Source of the DNA: Hymenobacter norwichensis DSM 15439
GTDB taxonomy: Bacteria; Bacteroidota; Bacteroidia; Cytophagales; Hymenobacteraceae
Assembly (NCBI RefSeq): GCF_000420705.1
Contig: NZ_ATVL01000008.1
Span: forward strand, 248,001 to 312,000
DNA: 64,000 nt
Direction: 5' to 3'
Below, in pieces: positions 32,942-42,568 of the stretch. Made by a program: the position numbers and the translations under genes. The notes under the pieces were generated by a model. That model saw only the letters and a program-made list of their open reading frames with translations. It did no database searches and was not told the DNA's origin. Position 1 is the stretch's first letter. The number at the start of each line of letters is the position of its first letter.

Positions 32942-35900
32942 ATGAAAATTCTCCGCGTCCGTTTCTTCAACCTCAACTCCCTGCGCGGCGAGCATACCGT
33001 GGATTTCAGCTTAGCCCCGCTCTCGGACGCGGGCTTGTTTGCCATTACCGGCGCCACCGGCGCGGGCAAAACCACCATCCTCGACGCCATTACGCTGGCG
33101 CTCTACGGCCAGGTACCGCGCCACGAAACCACCAGCCCCGAGCAGGTGATGAGCCACGGCACTGGGGAGAGTTGGGCCGAAGTGGAGTTTGAAGTGAACG
33201 GCCAGCAATACCGTTCAAAATGGGGTCAATACCGTGCCCGTAAGCGCCCCGAGGGCAAGCTCCAAGACCCGCGCATGGAGCTAAGCGAGCGGCAAGTGGC
33301 CGACGATGGCGCAGAAACTTGGCCGTTCGTGGAAACCTATAAGTCGAAGGTGCCGCTGCGGGTGGCCGAGTTGAGCGGGCTGGAATATCGGCAGTTTCTG
33401 CGCTCGGTGATGCTGGCCCAAGGCGAGTTTACCCGCTTCCTGAAATCGACGGCCGGCGAGCGGGCTCAACTCCTGGAAAAGATTACCGACACCAAAAAGT
33501 ATTCCGACATCTCGCGGGCGGCCTTCGAGAAAGCCAAGCAGGAGGCGCAGCAAGTGGATGCCTTGCGCACCGGCCTAGCGGGCGTGGTGTTGCTTTCGCC
33601 CGAAGAAGTAACGTTTCTGGAAACAGAAATTCAGGACTTACAGCAGCAATTAACCGCCACCAACGCCACTCAGCACAAGCTGCAAGAAGCGCAAACGTGG
33701 CTGCGGCACCTCCAGGAGCTGCGCACGCGCCAGCAGGAAAGCCAGGCCCGGCAAGTGCAGCTAGCCGCCCAAACTGCTACCCTCACGCCTCTCCGCCAGC
33801 GCCTCGACCTGCACACCCAGGCCGCGCCCTTCGCCACCGATTGGGCTCTGCTCCGGCAAGCCGACCAACACATCAGTCGCCTGCACCAGGAAGTGAGCCA
33901 GTTCCGGCAGCAGCTTCCGCGCTTACAGCAGCTCCGCGACACGGCTGCCGCGGCCCGCATTGCCACTCAGCAGGCCCACGAAGCAGCCACCACCGCCCGC
34001 CAAGAGCAGGAACCGAAACTACGCGAAGCCGAGCAACTGGATGGCCTCATGCGAGAAGCCGACAAGCTGCTGCAAGCCGCCAAAGAGGAATACGAAGAGA
34101 AAAATGAGCTTTGCAAAGCGCTAAAGGCAAAGGCCGAGCAAGCCAGCACCCGCACCCGCGCCCTCCGCGAGCAAGTGCGCGACCTAACCAAGTGGCTGGA
34201 GCTGAACGCCCACGTAAGTGAGCTAAGCGAAACCTTGCCCGACCTGTCGGCTAATCTGCAACACTGGGAACACCTGAAGGCCGAGCTGGGCCAGTTGCGC
34301 CAGCGCCTGCACGAAGCGCGCCAACGCCAGCAGCAGGCTACTGCAGCCACCAGCCGCCAGCAGCAAGTAGCTGCCGAGGCTGCCCGCCAGCTTCAGGCGC
34401 TGGCTACCCGGCAGGCAACGGCGGCCGATGAACGTGCCGGCTGGCTGCAACGGCTCCGCTACCACGTAGGTGGGCTGGTACGCGAGCAGGAAACCCAGCA
34501 GCAGCACTGGGACGACCTGCGCCGCAGCCTCCAGATGCAGCAGTTGATTTTGTCGCACACCGATACGCGGCAGCTGCTGGAAGTAGGCCAGCCCTGCCCC
34601 GTGTGCGGCGCCACCGAGCACCCGTACGTAGCGGGGGTATTGGGTGTGAGTGAAGATTCGTTTCAGCACGACCGGCAGCGGGAAGAAGAGTTGAGCCAGA
34701 AGGTGAGGGCGCTGGGCACCCGCTTCAACCGCCTGAATACCTACGTCACGATGCTGGAAGAGGCCAGCTCTCAGCCCGTTGATACCACCCCTGATACCAT
34801 TCAGCTGCTACCCGAAGCAGGAGAAAAGGCCGCGGCCGAGGAAGTACGGGCGCTGGTGCAGCACCTGAAGGACTTGCGCGACCAGCACGCCCTGGCCCAG
34901 CAGCACCTTGCGCAGGCCAGTAGCCAGCAGGAAGCCGCCGCTCAGCAGCAGCAAGAGTACGCGCAGATGGTAGCGGCGTTTGAGCAAGAGCTAGCCGATG
35001 CCGAGGAACGCAGCCCCGCCGCCCGCCAGATGATTCAAAGCCAACTGGAAAACTTCGGGCTGACGTTTACTGAGGAAAACGGCCGGGCCCTGATGGAGCA
35101 AGCTCGCCAGCGCATTCTGGAGTTCACCACCAAGCAGCAGGAACGTGCCAAGGCTGAAAATGAGTTGAGCGGCATCAGCGTAACCGCCCACGAAGCCGAG
35201 CGCCAGAAAGCCGAGTTGGACATCTGGCTGCGGGCCCGTAAGCAAACCCTAATGGAGCAGCACGCCGCCATTCAGGCGCAACGGCAGCAGCGGCAGCACC
35301 TGTTTGCCGGAACCGATGTAGCGAAGGCTCGGCAGCAACTGGAAGACGCGGTACGGCGCACTGAAACCCAGCGGCAACAAGCCGAGCACACGCTTCAGCA
35401 ACACGAAACGGCCCTGGTGCTGGCGGGCACCCAGCTAACCCAGCGCGAACAGGACGCCGAACAGCAGCAGCAGCTTCGGGAGCAGCAATACGCCAGCCTC
35501 ACGGCGGCCCTCACCACCGCCGGCCTCGCCCCCGACCCGGCCGCCCTCACGGCCCTGCTCCTCCCCGACTCAGAAGTGCGCCGCCTCGCCGACCAGCTCC
35601 AGCGGCACGAGCAGGCGCTGGCCATTACGCAGCAAACCCTCACCGACGTCGCCCAACAGCTTCAGCAGGAACAGGCACGCGCCCTCACCCAAGAGCCCAC
35701 CGAGTCGATAAATCATCAGCTGGAAGCCAACAACCAGCAGCTTGCCAACCTCAACCAGCAGCTCGGCCAGCGGCAGCAGCGCCTCCACGACCACCGCAGC
35801 GGCCAGGAACGCCACGCCGCCTTAGCCGAACAGCTGGTAGCGCAGCAGCAGGAAGCCTACCGCTGGCGCCAGTTGGCCGACGTAATTGGCTCGGCCGACG

Positions 35901-36376
35901 GCAAGAAGTTCAGCGAATTCGCCCAAGGCCTGACCCTGGCCCGCCTCACCGACCTCGCCAACCGCCACCTGCACCGCCTCACCGACCGGTACCGCATCCT
36001 ACGCAACCCCGACGAGCACCTCGACCTACTCATCGTGGACGAGTACCAAGGCGGTAGTTCGCGCAGCATGAATTCGTTGTCGGGCGGCGAGAGTTTTCTG
36101 GTGAGTTTGGCGCTGGCGCTGGGCTTATCGGAGCTGGCCAGCCGCCGCACCCAGATTGACACGCTCTTCATCGACGAAGGCTTCGGCACCCTCGACCCCG
36201 ACACGCTGGACGTGGCTCTTTCGGCGCTGGAAATGCTGCAAGGCACCGGCAAAACCATCGGTATCATCTCCCACGTGGAGGCGCTGAAAGAGCGGGTCAC
36301 CACCCAAATCAACGTCCGCAAAGGCGCTGGCGGCGTCAGCTCGTTGCAGGTTATTGGCTTCGGGGTGGAAGTGTAA
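32942..36376 (+). CDS. sbcC: Exonuclease SbcCD, SMC-like ATPase subunit SbcC
   Basis: A 1144-aa Rad50-type protein. The Walker A motif GATGAGKTT is at residues 37-45, two very long Gln/Ala/Arg-rich coiled coils flank a zinc hook with CPVC (C552, C555), and the C-terminal part has the ABC signature LSGGESFLVSLALALGLSEL (about 1045) and Walker B TLFIDEGFGTLD (about 1073). It pairs with SbcD to open and cut hairpins and processed ends. The coiled coils are unusually Gln-rich, as is common in this group. It is encoded away from sbcD, with its own promoter. Confidence 0.95.
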   Translation: MKILRVRFFNLNSLRGEHTVDFSLAPLSDAGLFAITGATGAGKTTILDAITLALYGQVPRHETTSPEQVMSHGTGESWAEVEFEVNGQQYRSKWGQYRARKRPEGKLQDPRMELSERQVADDGAETWPFVETYKSKVPLRVAELSGLEYRQFLRSVMLAQGEFTRFLKSTAGERAQLLEKITDTKKYSDISRAAFEKAKQEAQQVDALRTGLAGVVLLSPEEVTFLETEIQDLQQQLTATNATQHKLQEAQTWLRHLQELRTRQQESQARQVQLAAQTATLTPLRQRLDLHTQAAPFATDWALLRQADQHISRLHQEVSQFRQQLPRLQQLRDTAAAARIATQQAHEAATTARQEQEPKLREAEQLDGLMREADKLLQAAKEEYEEKNELCKALKAKAEQASTRTRALREQVRDLTKWLELNAHVSELSETLPDLSANLQHWEHLKAELGQLRQRLHEARQRQQQATAATSRQQQVAAEAARQLQALATRQATAADERAGWLQRLRYHVGGLVREQETQQQHWDDLRRSLQMQQLILSHTDTRQLLEVGQPCPVCGATEHPYVAGVLGVSEDSFQHDRQREEELSQKVRALGTRFNRLNTYVTMLEEASSQPVDTTPDTIQLLPEAGEKAAAEEVRALVQHLKDLRDQHALAQQHLAQASSQQEAAAQQQQEYAQMVAAFEQELADAEERSPAARQMIQSQLENFGLTFTEENGRALMEQARQRILEFTTKQQERAKAENELSGISVTAHEAERQKAELDIWLRARKQTLMEQHAAIQAQRQQRQHLFAGTDVAKARQQLEDAVRRTETQRQQAEHTLQQHETALVLAGTQLTQREQDAEQQQQLREQQYASLTAALTTAGLAPDPAALTALLLPDSEVRRLADQLQRHEQALAITQQTLTDVAQQLQQEQARALTQEPTESINHQLEANNQQLANLNQQLGQRQQRLHDHRSGQERHAALAEQLVAQQQEAYRWRQLADVIGSADGKKFSEFAQGLTLARLTDLANRHLHRLTDRYRILRNPDEHLDLLIVDEYQGGSSRSMNSLSGGESFLVSLALALGLSELASRRTQIDTLFIDEGFGTLDPDTLDVALSALEMLQGTGKTIGIISHVEALKERVTTQINVRKGAGGVSSLQVIGFGVEV

Positions 36377-36411
36377 TAAAGAGAACTGTTAGCTTTTTCC
36401 TCCCACCATCT

Positions 36412-36447
36412 GGCCATCCTGCTTCGGCTGCGCTCAGCAGGACGGCC
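36412..36447 (+). terminator. Hairpin after sbcC, related to the GTCATGC palindrome family
   Basis: GGCCATCCTGCT (36412-36423) pairs with AGCAGGACGGCC (36436-36447) with one mismatch, and TCTTTC follows. Read on the minus strand it contains CTGAGCGCAGCCGAAGCA, nearly the same as the core of the repeat at 50448. It is therefore both a likely terminator and a repeat-family member. Confidence 0.65.
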
Positions 36448-36499
36448 TCTTTCACGCACTACTTGCATGCCTCAGTACAGCAGCGCGCAGCTTTTCAAG

Positions 36500-37564
36500 C
36501 TAGGTGGTGAGGTCTGTGCCGGCGGCTTTGATTTCCGGCCAAGTCCAGTAGCATTTCGGCGCTATGCCAGCGTATTTCTGCTTGAAAAAAGCTACAACCA
36601 ATTGTTCCATTTCTTCCGGCAAAATAGTGGAGGCGTGGATAGGGCGTTGGTCGGGGTCGGCGTAGCGCTGGGCTTTGCTGAGGCTCTTGGCATCTAGGCG
36701 CAACAGCGGGCCAGTGTCGGTGACACCATCAAAAGTCCAACGGTGCGGGGCTTGTTCTAGGGCATTAAGTTGAACGGCCAGGTCGTTGAGGGGCAGGCGC
36801 GGCAGCGTGGGGCGGCTTTCCAGGTCTATCCAAGTGGTGTATTTATACTCGAATTCGTAGCGCTGGCCGCTGTAGATGCTGAGCACTATATCAGAGCCGG
36901 CGGTGCTCCCAAATAGCGCGTAGTACGGCAGCGGCTCGGGGGCGCGTACCACGGTTAAGCCAATTTCGGGGTAAGTGGTGCAACTGGCGGCAGTTTGCAT
37001 GGTTGCCACGGCTTGCTGCACCCGCTCGTACTCCGGCTGCCACACAGCCCGGTCGGTTTCGGGGGTTTCCAGGAGTTGCTGGAAGCGCGGCAGAAACCAC
37101 TCGAACTTTTCAGCGGAAGCCTCGTCTTCGCGGCGGCGCAGGGCGGGTGCCCCAAACGGCTCATAGAACAGCTCTTTTTCGCGGGCGTTCAGCCAGCATA
37201 CCAGCCGTAGCGCGTGGTCGGCTAGCGGGTCCTGGAAATCCAGTTCCCGGAAGTCGCCGAGGGTGGCGGCCAGGCGGAGCAGGTGTTCGTGGCGGAGGGC
37301 TAGGGCCGGGTTCAGCAAGCTCCACACGCCCACAAAGCCATCTACATCGAAATGGTTGGCCGTAACGGCATCGGCATCTAGGCCAGGTGTTTCGGGGTGA
37401 TGCAGGGCGCGGAGCACCGAGCCAGCGCTGGTATCATCGCGCAATGCGTCGGGTGTGGCAGCCCCGCGCCAGTGAGCTAGCGTGAGGGCGGCCCCCAAAC
37501 CTACGCTGTCTACCACAATGGTAGGCTGCTGCCGCAGCTGCTGAAACGGAACAAAGTACCTCAA
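36500..37564 (-). CDS. DUF6687-like protein
   Basis: A 354-aa soluble protein. The start appears to be TTG at 37564 (read as MRYFVPFQQL): no ATG is available nearby and the RYxPF beginning is what I expect for the family. Conserved-looking stretches are TIVVDSVGLGAALTLAHWRGAATPDALRDDTSA (split), ADAVTANHFDVDGFVGVW and LLRLAATLGDFRELDF. The NHFDVDG motif resembles DHH-type nucleotide-binding sites, which hints at a phosphoesterase-like fold but is not proof. The family name is from memory; the function is unknown. It converges with sbcC. Confidence 0.65.
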   Translation of the reverse strand: MRYFVPFQQLRQQPTIVVDSVGLGAALTLAHWRGAATPDALRDDTSAGSVLRALHHPETPGLDADAVTANHFDVDGFVGVWSLLNPALALRHEHLLRLAATLGDFRELDFQDPLADHALRLVCWLNAREKELFYEPFGAPALRRREDEASAEKFEWFLPRFQQLLETPETDRAVWQPEYERVQQAVATMQTAASCTTYPEIGLTVVRAPEPLPYYALFGSTAGSDIVLSIYSGQRYEFEYKYTTWIDLESRPTLPRLPLNDLAVQLNALEQAPHRWTFDGVTDTGPLLRLDAKSLSKAQRYADPDQRPIHASTILPEEMEQLVVAFFKQKYAGIAPKCYWTWPEIKAAGTDLTT

Positions 37565-37667
37565 AAGTGAAATAGGAAAGTGGTGATGTTGCTGTGCCAG
37601 CGGCGCAACTCGCGCTAAAGCAGCAAATAGAAAGACAAACTCACTATTTCACTACCCCGTCGGTCCA

Positions 37668-37997
37668 CTATTTTCCGCGCCGGTTGGAAATCCGCTCGAC
37701 GCGGCTGCGCCGGATCCAATGCAGGTATTTCTGGAGCTTCTCGGCGGTGCGCAGGGCCTCAATGGTGTGGTACTGGCGGGCCAGCTCTTTGTTGTCGAGC
37801 AGCAAATGAATGCTGCTGTGGCAGGGCTGGCATAGGTCGGCGGTAGGACCATGCCGGCCGCCTTCCTCACGCGGTATCAGATGGTGGCGCGAGGTATGCT
37901 GCACTTCCCGCTCGCACAAAGCACAGCAATTTTCGGTTGCTTTTGTTGCGTCCAAAGCTGAGCTCGGGTCAGGTGAAAAGATGCGGCGACGAGCCAT
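37668..37997 (-). CDS. HNH endonuclease domain protein
   Basis: A 109-aa protein with a compact HNH site: a CALC knuckle (residues 25-28), HHLIPREEGGRHG, then LCQPCHSSIH, which provides the second pair of Cys and the metal-binding His, followed by basic helices (YHTIEALRTAEKLQKYLHWIRRSR). Stand-alone HNH proteins of this size act in DNA cleavage or repair; they also occur in phage and restriction settings. It lies upstream of the DUF6687-like gene on the same strand, 103 bp away. Confidence 0.88.
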   Translation of the reverse strand: MARRRIFSPDPSSALDATKATENCCALCEREVQHTSRHHLIPREEGGRHGPTADLCQPCHSSIHLLLDNKELARQYHTIEALRTAEKLQKYLHWIRRSRVERISNRRGK

Positions 37998-38200
37998 AGA
38001 TGAATACGGAATGGTCCCCTGAAAAACCCTGGCAATAGGTCGGAGGTTCGCCTTTTACCAACAAAAAAATAACTATCAACGTCGTGAAGTCAGGTGGAAA
38101 TGCTCCTATATTGGGTTGGTTTCGAATGATATAACAGTAGTAAAGCTGTTTTTTTAACTTTTCCGTCCTTTTGTTGCCTTCTTACTTTATTACCTCACTC

Positions 38201-38647
38201 ATGGGAATTTCTACTCCTGTTTTTTCCTCTCGTATTCTTTCTATTCTGCGGCCGGCCGGGCTAGTGTTGGGCCTGCTCCTGCTGGCTCCGGTAGCCTCGC
38301 AGGCCCAAACCTGGATGGTGTCCACTGACGCTTACATGAAGCTGGGAGTAATGGATAAATACGGCTCCTTAGGCACTTACAAAGCTCGTTTCGTAGTAAC
38401 CAATACGCGCACTAGTAAGACGTACTTCCTAGTGAAAGAGGTACCTACTGGCCAGAATGGCGTTGATGTTATTTTCCCGTCCGAACCGTCGGAACCCGAT
38501 TATTTCAAGTCCGAAACCGGCGAAGCGGCCCGCGCCCAACCTGGCGCCTACACCTGGGAGTGCCAAGTGAACGGCAAGAAAGCAGTAGGCGGCCGTTTCA
38601 CGTTTGCCGAAACTGCCAACGACGTAACCGTAGTGGAAAAAAAGTAG
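38201..38647 (+). CDS. Exported hypothetical protein
   Basis: A 148-aa protein. From the ATG at 38201 (MGISTPVFSSRILSILRPAG) a signal peptide ends near ASQAQ. The mature part is beta-rich (TWMVSTDAYMKLGVMDKYG, YKARFVVTNTRTSKTYFLVKEV, GAYTWECQVNGKKAVGGRF) and suggests an Ig-like or lipocalin-like sandwich. No Cys pairs or catalytic motifs are seen except one Cys. No family recognised. A strong terminator follows, and the gene stands alone. Confidence 0.7.
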   Translation: MGISTPVFSSRILSILRPAGLVLGLLLLAPVASQAQTWMVSTDAYMKLGVMDKYGSLGTYKARFVVTNTRTSKTYFLVKEVPTGQNGVDVIFPSEPSEPDYFKSETGEAARAQPGAYTWECQVNGKKAVGGRFTFAETANDVTVVEKK

Positions 38648-38668
38648 CCGCTGTTTACTTTCCTCTCG

Positions 38669-38700
38669 AAAAGCCTGGTGCTCACGCACCAGGCTTTTTT
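38669..38700 (+). terminator. Intrinsic terminator after the exported protein gene
   Basis: AAAAGCCTGGTGC (38669-38681) / GCACCAGGCTTTT (38686-38698), a 4-base loop and a T run. Confidence 0.93.
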
Positions 38701-38792
38701 GTGCCCGACAAACGCCGGGCGGCCAGTTGCGTATCATCTATACCGACGGCGGCGCCTCGGCTGTTCTGCTTCTTACTTCACTCCTTGTTCCA

Positions 38793-39101
38793 ATGCCTAA
38801 GAAATCATTTTCCGAACTCATCAATAGCCCCGGCATGCCCGTATTGGTTGATTTTTATGCCGATTGGTGTGGCCCTTGCAAGACGATGGCGCCTATCTTG
38901 GAGCAGGTAGCGGCGCAGCACCAAGGCAAGCTCAAAGTCATCAAGATTGACGTGGACCGCAACCAGGCCGTGGCGCAGCAATTCCGGGTGCAGGGCATTC
39001 CTACCCTCATTTTGTTTCACAAAGGCCAACCCGTATGGCGGCAGTCGGGTGTGGTACCGGGGACTCAGCTTACACAGGCAGTACAACCTTTTCTAGGGTA
39101 A
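38793..39101 (+). CDS. trxA: Thioredoxin
   Basis: A 102-aa classical thioredoxin; I use the ATG at 38793 (MPKKSFSELINSPGMP), the longer frame from 38727 running through the upstream leader. The active site WCGPC has its cysteines at 26 and 29, preceded by VLVDFYAD; the cis-Pro is in the GIPTLILFHKGQPV segment. It reduces disulfides in cytoplasmic proteins using thioredoxin reductase. The gene is monocistronic, 106 bp before the TonB receptor gene. Confidence 0.95.
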   Translation: MPKKSFSELINSPGMPVLVDFYADWCGPCKTMAPILEQVAAQHQGKLKVIKIDVDRNQAVAQQFRVQGIPTLILFHKGQPVWRQSGVVPGTQLTQAVQPFLG

Positions 39102-39173
39102 ACAGCTCTGCTTAGGAAGGTTGGGTGCCCGCAAACTAATCCGGCGAAGCCCGGCGTTAGCGTGAACGTGGCC

Positions 39174-39181
39174 TACCTTTG
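39174..39181 (+). promoter_or_regulatory. Putative -7 promoter box of the TonB receptor operon
   Basis: TACCTTTG matches TAnnTTTG, 26 bp before the ATG at 39208, the same spacing as in front of sbcC. Confidence 0.6.
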
Positions 39182-39207
39182 CTACCATTGGCACTTACCC
39201 TTCCCGG

Positions 39208-41574
39208 ATGCGCAACACGTTTCTACTGCTTGTTTTTAGCTTTTTTCTGATTATCCCTAGCCTGCCGGCCGCGGCACAGTCGGCCCTCAAGTACACGCTT
39301 AGCGGCTACGTACGGGCTGCCAACAACCGGGAAGTGCTGCCTGGTGCCTCAGTTACGGTGCCGGCGCTGGGTGCTGGCGTCACGACGGATGCGGCAGGTT
39401 TTTACTCGCTGGACTTACCAGCGGGCAAGTATCAGGTGGTGGTTTCGTTTATCGGCTACCTCAACCAAACGCGGGAGCTGAACCTGACGCGCGACCAGAA
39501 GGTGTCGTTTGCGCTGGCCGAATCCAGCAATACCCTGGGCGAAGTGGTGGTGGAAGGCGCGGGCACGCTGGAGCAGAAGCTGCAAACCCCGCAGATGAGC
39601 ACCGAGCGCCTCACCGCTAAAGAGGCCAAGCTGTTGCCGGCCTTGTTTGGCGAAGTGGACATTCTGAAAACGCTGCAACTTAAGCCCGGCGTGCAAAACG
39701 GCGGCGAAGGCACCAGCGGCTTGTTTGTGCGCGGCGGCTCCAGTGACCAGAACTTGGTGCTGGTGGATGATGCTTTGGTGTACAATCCCAGCCACTTGTT
39801 CGGGCTGTTTTCGGTGTTCAACCCCGACGCGGTGCAAAGCGTGGACCTCTATAAAGGCGGTTTTCCGGCGCAGTACGGCGGGCGGCTGTCGTCGGTGATT
39901 GACGTGAAGCTGCGCGAGGGCAGCAAAGAAAAGATTGGCGTAAGTGGCGGACTGGGGCTGATTTCGTCGCGCCTTACGGTGGAAGGGCCCCTTGTGAAAG
40001 ACAAAGAAGGAGGGCCGGCCAAAGGCTCGTTTATCTTGTCGGGGCGCCGAACCTACTTCGATGTATTTACGCGCCAAATCAACAAGCTCAACGACGACGA
40101 CCCCGATTATAACCCCATTCCGGACTATTACTTCTACGATTTCAACGCCAAAGCCAACTACACCCTCGGCCCCAAAGACCAGATTTTTCTGAGTGGTTAT
40201 TACGGGCGTGACGCCTTTAAATTTGGTTCGCAGGGTGGCTTCGATTTCAGCTTCACCTGGGGCAACACGGTGGGCGCGGCGCGCTGGAGCCACGTGTTCA
40301 ACAAGCGGCTGTTTCTTAACACCACCGTATCGGCCACCGATTACCAGTACGCGGTAACCAACAAGCTCGACCAGTTCAGCTTCAACCTGGGCTCCAACAT
40401 CCGCGACTATTCCATCCGCACCGACCTGGATTACACGCCCAACACCAAACACACTCTACGGTTTGGCGCTCAGGCTACCACGCACCGCTTCGGGGTAGGC
40501 CGCCTGCAAGCCGGCGCTTCCGATGGCCGCTTCAACATCGGCTCGGACATAGAGTACCGGGGCCAGGACGCCGCCCTGTACGCCTCCGACAACTTCAAGC
40601 CCTCCGACAAGTGGCAGCTGGAATACGGCCTGCGCCTGACGGGTTTCCAGAGCGGTTCCAACACCTACGGCGGCCTAGAGCCACGCGGCGCGGCCCGCTA
40701 CTCACTCACGCCCAAAACCTCGCTTAAGGCCAGCTACGCCCTCATGTACCAGTACGTGCACCTCGTCACGAACTCCGGCGCCACCTTGCCTACTGACATC
40801 TGGTACCCCTCTCGGTTGTCGGTGAAGCCGCAACGCTCGCAACAGGTAGCTACCGGCGTTAGCTTTCTACTCGGTGATGGTAAGTACCTGCTCAGCAACG
40901 AGGTGTACTACAAGTGGAGCCAGAATCAGGTGGATTTCAAGGACGGCGCGCAGCTGTTCGTGAACCCCGACCTAGACTCGGAATTTCTGTTCGGCAAAGG
41001 CTGGGCGTACGGCAACGAAATCTACTTGGAAAAGAAAACCGGCCGCACTACCGGCTGGATTGGCTACACACTGGCCTGGAGCAAACGGCGGTTTCCACCC
41101 CAACGCGAAACCAGCGGCATCAACAACGGCGCCGAGTTTTACCCCAACTACGACCGGCGCCACAACCTGACGGTGGTAGTGCTGCACCAACTCACTGAGC
41201 GCCTCAACCTAACCGGCTCGTTTGTGTTCACCTCCGGCAACCCCACCACCTTGCCCGCGGGCCGCTTTGCGGTGCAGGACGTTTTCGGGGGCGAGTTGGA
41301 GGCCGTGCCCGTTTACCCTGACCGGAACTCCTACCGCATGGCCGCCTACAACCGCCTGGATTTGGGGCTGGTCTGGAAGCTGAAACCCAACCGCTGGTTC
41401 AACGAGTCGGATTTGACTTTCAGCATCTACAACGCCTACAACCGCCGCAACCCCTATTTCGTGTATTTCGATCAGGTGCGGGCCGATGATGATGCCCCCG
41501 TAACGGGCTTCCGCGCCCGGCAGGTATCGTTGTTTCCAGTTATTCCAGCCGTCACCTACAACTTCAAATTCTAA
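39208..41574 (+). CDS. TonB-dependent outer membrane receptor with carboxypeptidase-regulatory domain
   Basis: A 788-aa outer-membrane receptor. Signal peptide (MRNTFLLLVFSFFLIIPSLP), then a carboxypeptidase-D-regulatory-like domain at about 28-110 (GYVRAANNREVLPGASVTV, KYQVVVSFIGYLNQTREL), the plug with GLFVRGGSSDQNLVLVDDAL and VDLYKGGFPAQYGGRLSSVI, and a beta barrel ending in aromatic Phe (VTYNFKF). It is shorter than SusC proteins and lacks their SusD partner. It is followed 75 bp later by a DUF4249 lipoprotein, the usual partner of this receptor type. The ligand is unknown. Confidence 0.95.
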   Translation: MRNTFLLLVFSFFLIIPSLPAAAQSALKYTLSGYVRAANNREVLPGASVTVPALGAGVTTDAAGFYSLDLPAGKYQVVVSFIGYLNQTRELNLTRDQKVSFALAESSNTLGEVVVEGAGTLEQKLQTPQMSTERLTAKEAKLLPALFGEVDILKTLQLKPGVQNGGEGTSGLFVRGGSSDQNLVLVDDALVYNPSHLFGLFSVFNPDAVQSVDLYKGGFPAQYGGRLSSVIDVKLREGSKEKIGVSGGLGLISSRLTVEGPLVKDKEGGPAKGSFILSGRRTYFDVFTRQINKLNDDDPDYNPIPDYYFYDFNAKANYTLGPKDQIFLSGYYGRDAFKFGSQGGFDFSFTWGNTVGAARWSHVFNKRLFLNTTVSATDYQYAVTNKLDQFSFNLGSNIRDYSIRTDLDYTPNTKHTLRFGAQATTHRFGVGRLQAGASDGRFNIGSDIEYRGQDAALYASDNFKPSDKWQLEYGLRLTGFQSGSNTYGGLEPRGAARYSLTPKTSLKASYALMYQYVHLVTNSGATLPTDIWYPSRLSVKPQRSQQVATGVSFLLGDGKYLLSNEVYYKWSQNQVDFKDGAQLFVNPDLDSEFLFGKGWAYGNEIYLEKKTGRTTGWIGYTLAWSKRRFPPQRETSGINNGAEFYPNYDRRHNLTVVVLHQLTERLNLTGSFVFTSGNPTTLPAGRFAVQDVFGGELEAVPVYPDRNSYRMAAYNRLDLGLVWKLKPNRWFNESDLTFSIYNAYNRRNPYFVYFDQVRADDDAPVTGFRARQVSLFPVIPAVTYNFKF

Positions 41575-41649
41575 ACGCGGATTTCACAGACTAACCGAAT
41601 CTCACAAATTTTGGGGTTTCAGCTGGCTAGCGTTTTGCTTGTTGCTTTT

Positions 41650-42492
41650 ATGCTTGATTCATTGAAAAACCGTTTGCTTTCCCTGCGCTGCGCTTGGCTG
41701 CTGGCTTTGGCGCCGCTAGCTGGCTGTGATTTGCAGAAGGATATTGACGTGGACATTCCGGTACTGCCGGCACAGCTGGTGGTGGAGTGCTACCTCGAAA
41801 ATGGCCAGCTGCCGCGCCTCACCGTGACGGAAACCGTGCCATACCTGGCCACTCCCGAGCCAGTAGTACCTACCGACGTAACCGTGCGGCTCACGCTACC
41901 CGATGGCCGGGTGCAAACCCTCACTTACTTCCCGGCCATTGACCCTACCACCGGCAAAGGGTTCACCCACATTGGCTTACGGACGCTGGTAGCCCGGCCC
42001 GGCGACACGTTCAAGCTGGAGGTGACTGATACCAAGGGCCGCCGCGTAACGGGCACTGCCACCATGCCCAGCCGCGTGCCTATCGATTCCCTAGAATACG
42101 AGTTCAACAATTTACCCGTGGGGCAGCGAGAGGCATACGTGCTAACCAACTACAAAGACCCCGTTGGCCTCGGCGACTATTACCGCCTCCAGATTCACCG
42201 CGACAGTATCGGCCCCGACCCAGAAATCGACTACGACGTGGACGACCGGCTAACTGACGGCCAGCGCCTCTCGCTCGGCACCAGCTACCAGTTCGACCCC
42301 GGCGATACGCTACTGGTTTCGTTCTACCACCTCGACCGGCCTTACTACCTGTTCCGGCAATCGGTGAATGACGCGCGCAACGCCAACGGCAACCCGTTTT
42401 CGCAGCCCTCGGCCATCAAAAGCACCGTGGAAGGTGGCATCGGCGTGTTTACTGTGCTCAGCTACGACCGAAAGCGGCTGATTATTAAGTAG
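41650..42492 (+). CDS. DUF4249 family lipoprotein
   Basis: A 280-aa protein; the ATG at 41650 (MLDSLKNRLLSLRCAWLLAL) gives a lipoprotein signal with the Cys in APLAGCD. The family pattern is clear: VVECYLENGQLPRLTVTETV near the N-terminus, an Ig-like sandwich (VRLTLPDGRVQTLTY, DTFKLEVTDTKGRRVTGTAT) and a C-terminal FDPGDTLLVSFYHLDRPYYLF region. DUF4249 proteins sit at the outer membrane next to TonB receptors, probably as the surface lid or capture subunit. It should be in one operon with the receptor gene. Confidence 0.9.
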   Translation: MLDSLKNRLLSLRCAWLLALAPLAGCDLQKDIDVDIPVLPAQLVVECYLENGQLPRLTVTETVPYLATPEPVVPTDVTVRLTLPDGRVQTLTYFPAIDPTTGKGFTHIGLRTLVARPGDTFKLEVTDTKGRRVTGTATMPSRVPIDSLEYEFNNLPVGQREAYVLTNYKDPVGLGDYYRLQIHRDSIGPDPEIDYDVDDRLTDGQRLSLGTSYQFDPGDTLLVSFYHLDRPYYLFRQSVNDARNANGNPFSQPSAIKSTVEGGIGVFTVLSYDRKRLIIK

Positions 42493-42568
42493 CGAATTGC
42501 GGGATACTTGCAACGTTCCAGCCGGGCGCTGTCTCCCTCTGTTACTTTCTACTTCTATCTTTTCGCTA

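Noticed and set aside
39415..40452. Long open frame (345 codons) on the minus strand
   Set aside because: It lies wholly inside the TonB receptor gene in antisense; GC-rich codon bias produces it, and the sequence lacks domain-like features.
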